54,953 nt of DNA from Acidobacteria bacterium AH-259-L09. Lineage in GTDB: Bacteria; Acidobacteriota; UBA6911; RPQK01. Of the stretch, positions 54,147-54,953 are shown one piece after another. A program made the position numbers and the translations under genes. The stretch's first letter is position 1. The number at the start of each line of letters is the position of its first letter. The DNA is taken from NCBI GenBank assembly GCA_027717875.1, contig JALLOL010000002.1, positions 1 through 54,953 on the forward strand. Reading direction: 5' to 3'. The notes beneath the pieces are model-generated. The model made no database searches, had not been told where the DNA came from, and worked only from the letters and a program-made list of their open reading frames with translations.

Positions 54147-54162
54147 TGGCACGCTCTTTGCT
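54147..54162 (+). promoter_or_regulatory. Sigma-54 (RpoN) promoter
   Basis: TGGCACG (54147-54153), four bases CTCT, TTGCT (54158-54162): a match at every conserved position of the -24/-12 consensus TGGCAC-N5-TTGC. Transcription would begin near 54174 and run into a GAGGAGG element (54187-54193) and on to the PilZ gene. Sigma-54 promoters need an ATP-driven activator, which is not encoded in the window. Confidence 0.8.
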
Positions 54163-54201
54163 TAAGGGCCGGACGTATCGGTAGTGAGGAGGTTTGAGCG
54201 A

Positions 54202-54261
54202 CGAAAGTCGCCAAGGTTTTGCTCTTCTCTTTGGTTGGTGTATTGCTTGCCGATGCTTGAC
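54202..54261 (+). pseudogene. Signal-peptide-like remnant behind the sigma-54 promoter
   Basis: From ACG at 54202, nine bases after GAGGAGG, the codons read TKVAKVLLFSLVGVLLADA and then TGA. If the ACG were ATG this would be a textbook signal peptide with a good ribosome-binding site, and the codons after the stop continue QAQVP before a second stop. The likely history is a small exported protein gene that lost its start and gained stops. A leader peptide started from TTG in another frame is also possible. Confidence 0.35.
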
Positions 54262-54347
54262 AGGCTCAAGTGCCTTAGTATCGGAAATGCCAAAGTTTTC
54301 TTGAAGATCAGCTTTACTCCTCGTGATAGTTGAAATTGCGAATTGCG

Positions 54348-54953
54348 ATGGGCGAAAAAGGCATCAGAGATCCCTTAGCTGGTCTTAAGGTTGGACGGGG
54401 CATATCCATTTCCCCGCTAGTGAAGTCAAAAGACAAAGTCGCAGCCATTGTCACGAACATCTCCCACGCTAAAATCTTCTTAAAACTTCCGCGACGAATC
54501 TCACAGCTCCCTTTTCGCGAAGGAGAGCGAGTTCGGATCAACTACTGGGAAGAAGGGATTATCTATTGCTGGGACGCAGAAGTGGTCAAGATCACCAGCT
54601 CCAGGAAACAGCGGGTGGCAGTCTCGACACTCGGTGAAGGGATGACACTGCAGTGGAGGAATTCCGTTAGGGTTCGTGCATCGATTCCTTTCTCGTTCAC
54701 CGTAGTTGACGCGGCTGAAAGTGGGCTCATCGGCGAGAAGGTGCTTAACACCAAGACCCAAGATATCAGTACGGGCGGATTGGCATTTCAAACCAGTCTT
54801 CTATTCAAAGCGGGGGACAAATTGGAGATAGACCTTCACCTGGCGTCACAACGAGTGAGCGCCTTCGGATGGGTCGTTCGATGTGAACTGCTCGAGCGCG
54901 ACCCAAGACATATCAATTTAGTTGCTATCCAGTTCCTTCAGTTGAAAGAGAAA
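54348..54953 (+). CDS. PilZ-domain protein (YcgR-like), 3' end outside window
   Basis: At least 202 codons with no stop before the right edge. An N-terminal beta-barrel-like domain (LKVGRGISISPLV, RVRINYWEEGIIYCWDAEVV) is followed by a PilZ domain with its c-di-GMP-binding pair: RNSVR (the RxxxR box, about residue 104) and TQDISTGGLAF (the [D/N]xSxxG box, about 138). Such proteins read cyclic di-GMP and adjust motility, adhesion or polysaccharide export. ATG at 54348 was chosen; TTG codons at 54330 and 54336 are in frame after a stop. It lies 175 bp after the sigma-54 start site, so it may depend on RpoN. Confidence 0.8.
   Translation, partial: MGEKGIRDPLAGLKVGRGISISPLVKSKDKVAAIVTNISHAKIFLKLPRRISQLPFREGERVRINYWEEGIIYCWDAEVVKITSSRKQRVAVSTLGEGMTLQWRNSVRVRASIPFSFTVVDAAESGLIGEKVLNTKTQDISTGGLAFQTSLLFKAGDKLEIDLHLASQRVSAFGWVVRCELLERDPRHINLVAIQFLQLKEK

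Noticed and set aside
1..54953. CRISPR arrays, tRNA or rRNA genes, insertion sequences with transposase
   Set aside because: None seen: no regularly spaced long repeats, no cloverleaf-like segment in the gaps, and no transposase or integrase reading frame.

Overview
The window is a bacterial chromosome segment of roughly balanced base composition. A Pal-type lipoprotein with a lipobox, an HtrA-family exported protease, several exported M16 peptidases, a PilZ protein and a rimP-nusA-infB operon point to a Gram-negative-type cell envelope. The mix (M16 cluster, Ig-like Pal, a spore-photoproduct-lyase-like radical SAM protein in an organism with no other sporulation genes here) would fit Acidobacteriota or a neighbouring phylum. 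That assignment is inference; no rRNA or tRNA gene is visible.

Layout. 1-6.5 kb, minus strand: HtrA protease (open at the left edge, frame broken at a G10/C10 run), an AGCS sodium:amino-acid symporter, a PcrA/UvrD helicase and an exported TPR protein. 6.7-10.9 kb, plus strand: a ParB-like protein, an SPL-type radical SAM protein and a membrane-bound HAMP/PP2C (RsbU-like) phosphatase. 10.8-14.9 kb, minus: a membrane-anchored hypothetical, Pal, and two M16 peptidase subunits (one catalytic, one lacking the zinc motif). 14.9-20.9 kb, plus: a third, exported, zinc-less M16 homologue, then rimP-nusA-infB with a visible promoter and a leader hairpin. 20.9-26.3 kb is a patchwork: an orphan Tat signal peptide, an alpha/beta hydrolase, the relic of another exported hydrolase, a two-domain M16 zinc protease and an exported O-methyltransferase-like protein.

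26.5-51 kb is a large minus-strand DNA-processing and defence region. Its core, read 5' to 3', is a giant DEAD/DUF1998 helicase with a C-terminal nuclease-like domain (DruE/DrmA-DrmB-like), an SNF2 helicase (DrmD-like) and an Eco57I/PglX-type adenine methyltransferase (DrmMI-like). These are followed by a CBS-HEPN protein, a small SNF2-like helicase and a TIGR02391-like protein. Junctions are ATGA, GTGA, 8-nt and 1-nt overlaps, apart from one 3-bp gap, so this looks like one translationally coupled transcript. A second, diverged copy of the methyltransferase C-terminus lies just beyond the TIGR02391 gene, suggesting that the last three genes were spliced into the island as a cassette. A DUF2971 protein with a PD-(D/E)XK-like C-terminus and an AddB/AddA helicase-nuclease pair follow.

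51-53.7 kb carries an AbiE-type toxin-antitoxin pair with a strong promoter and an 18-bp palindromic operator, then a Phd antitoxin with an inverted-repeat operator and a truncated VapC toxin. The right edge has a near-perfect sigma-54 promoter, a signal-peptide-like remnant and the start of a PilZ-domain protein that runs off the window.
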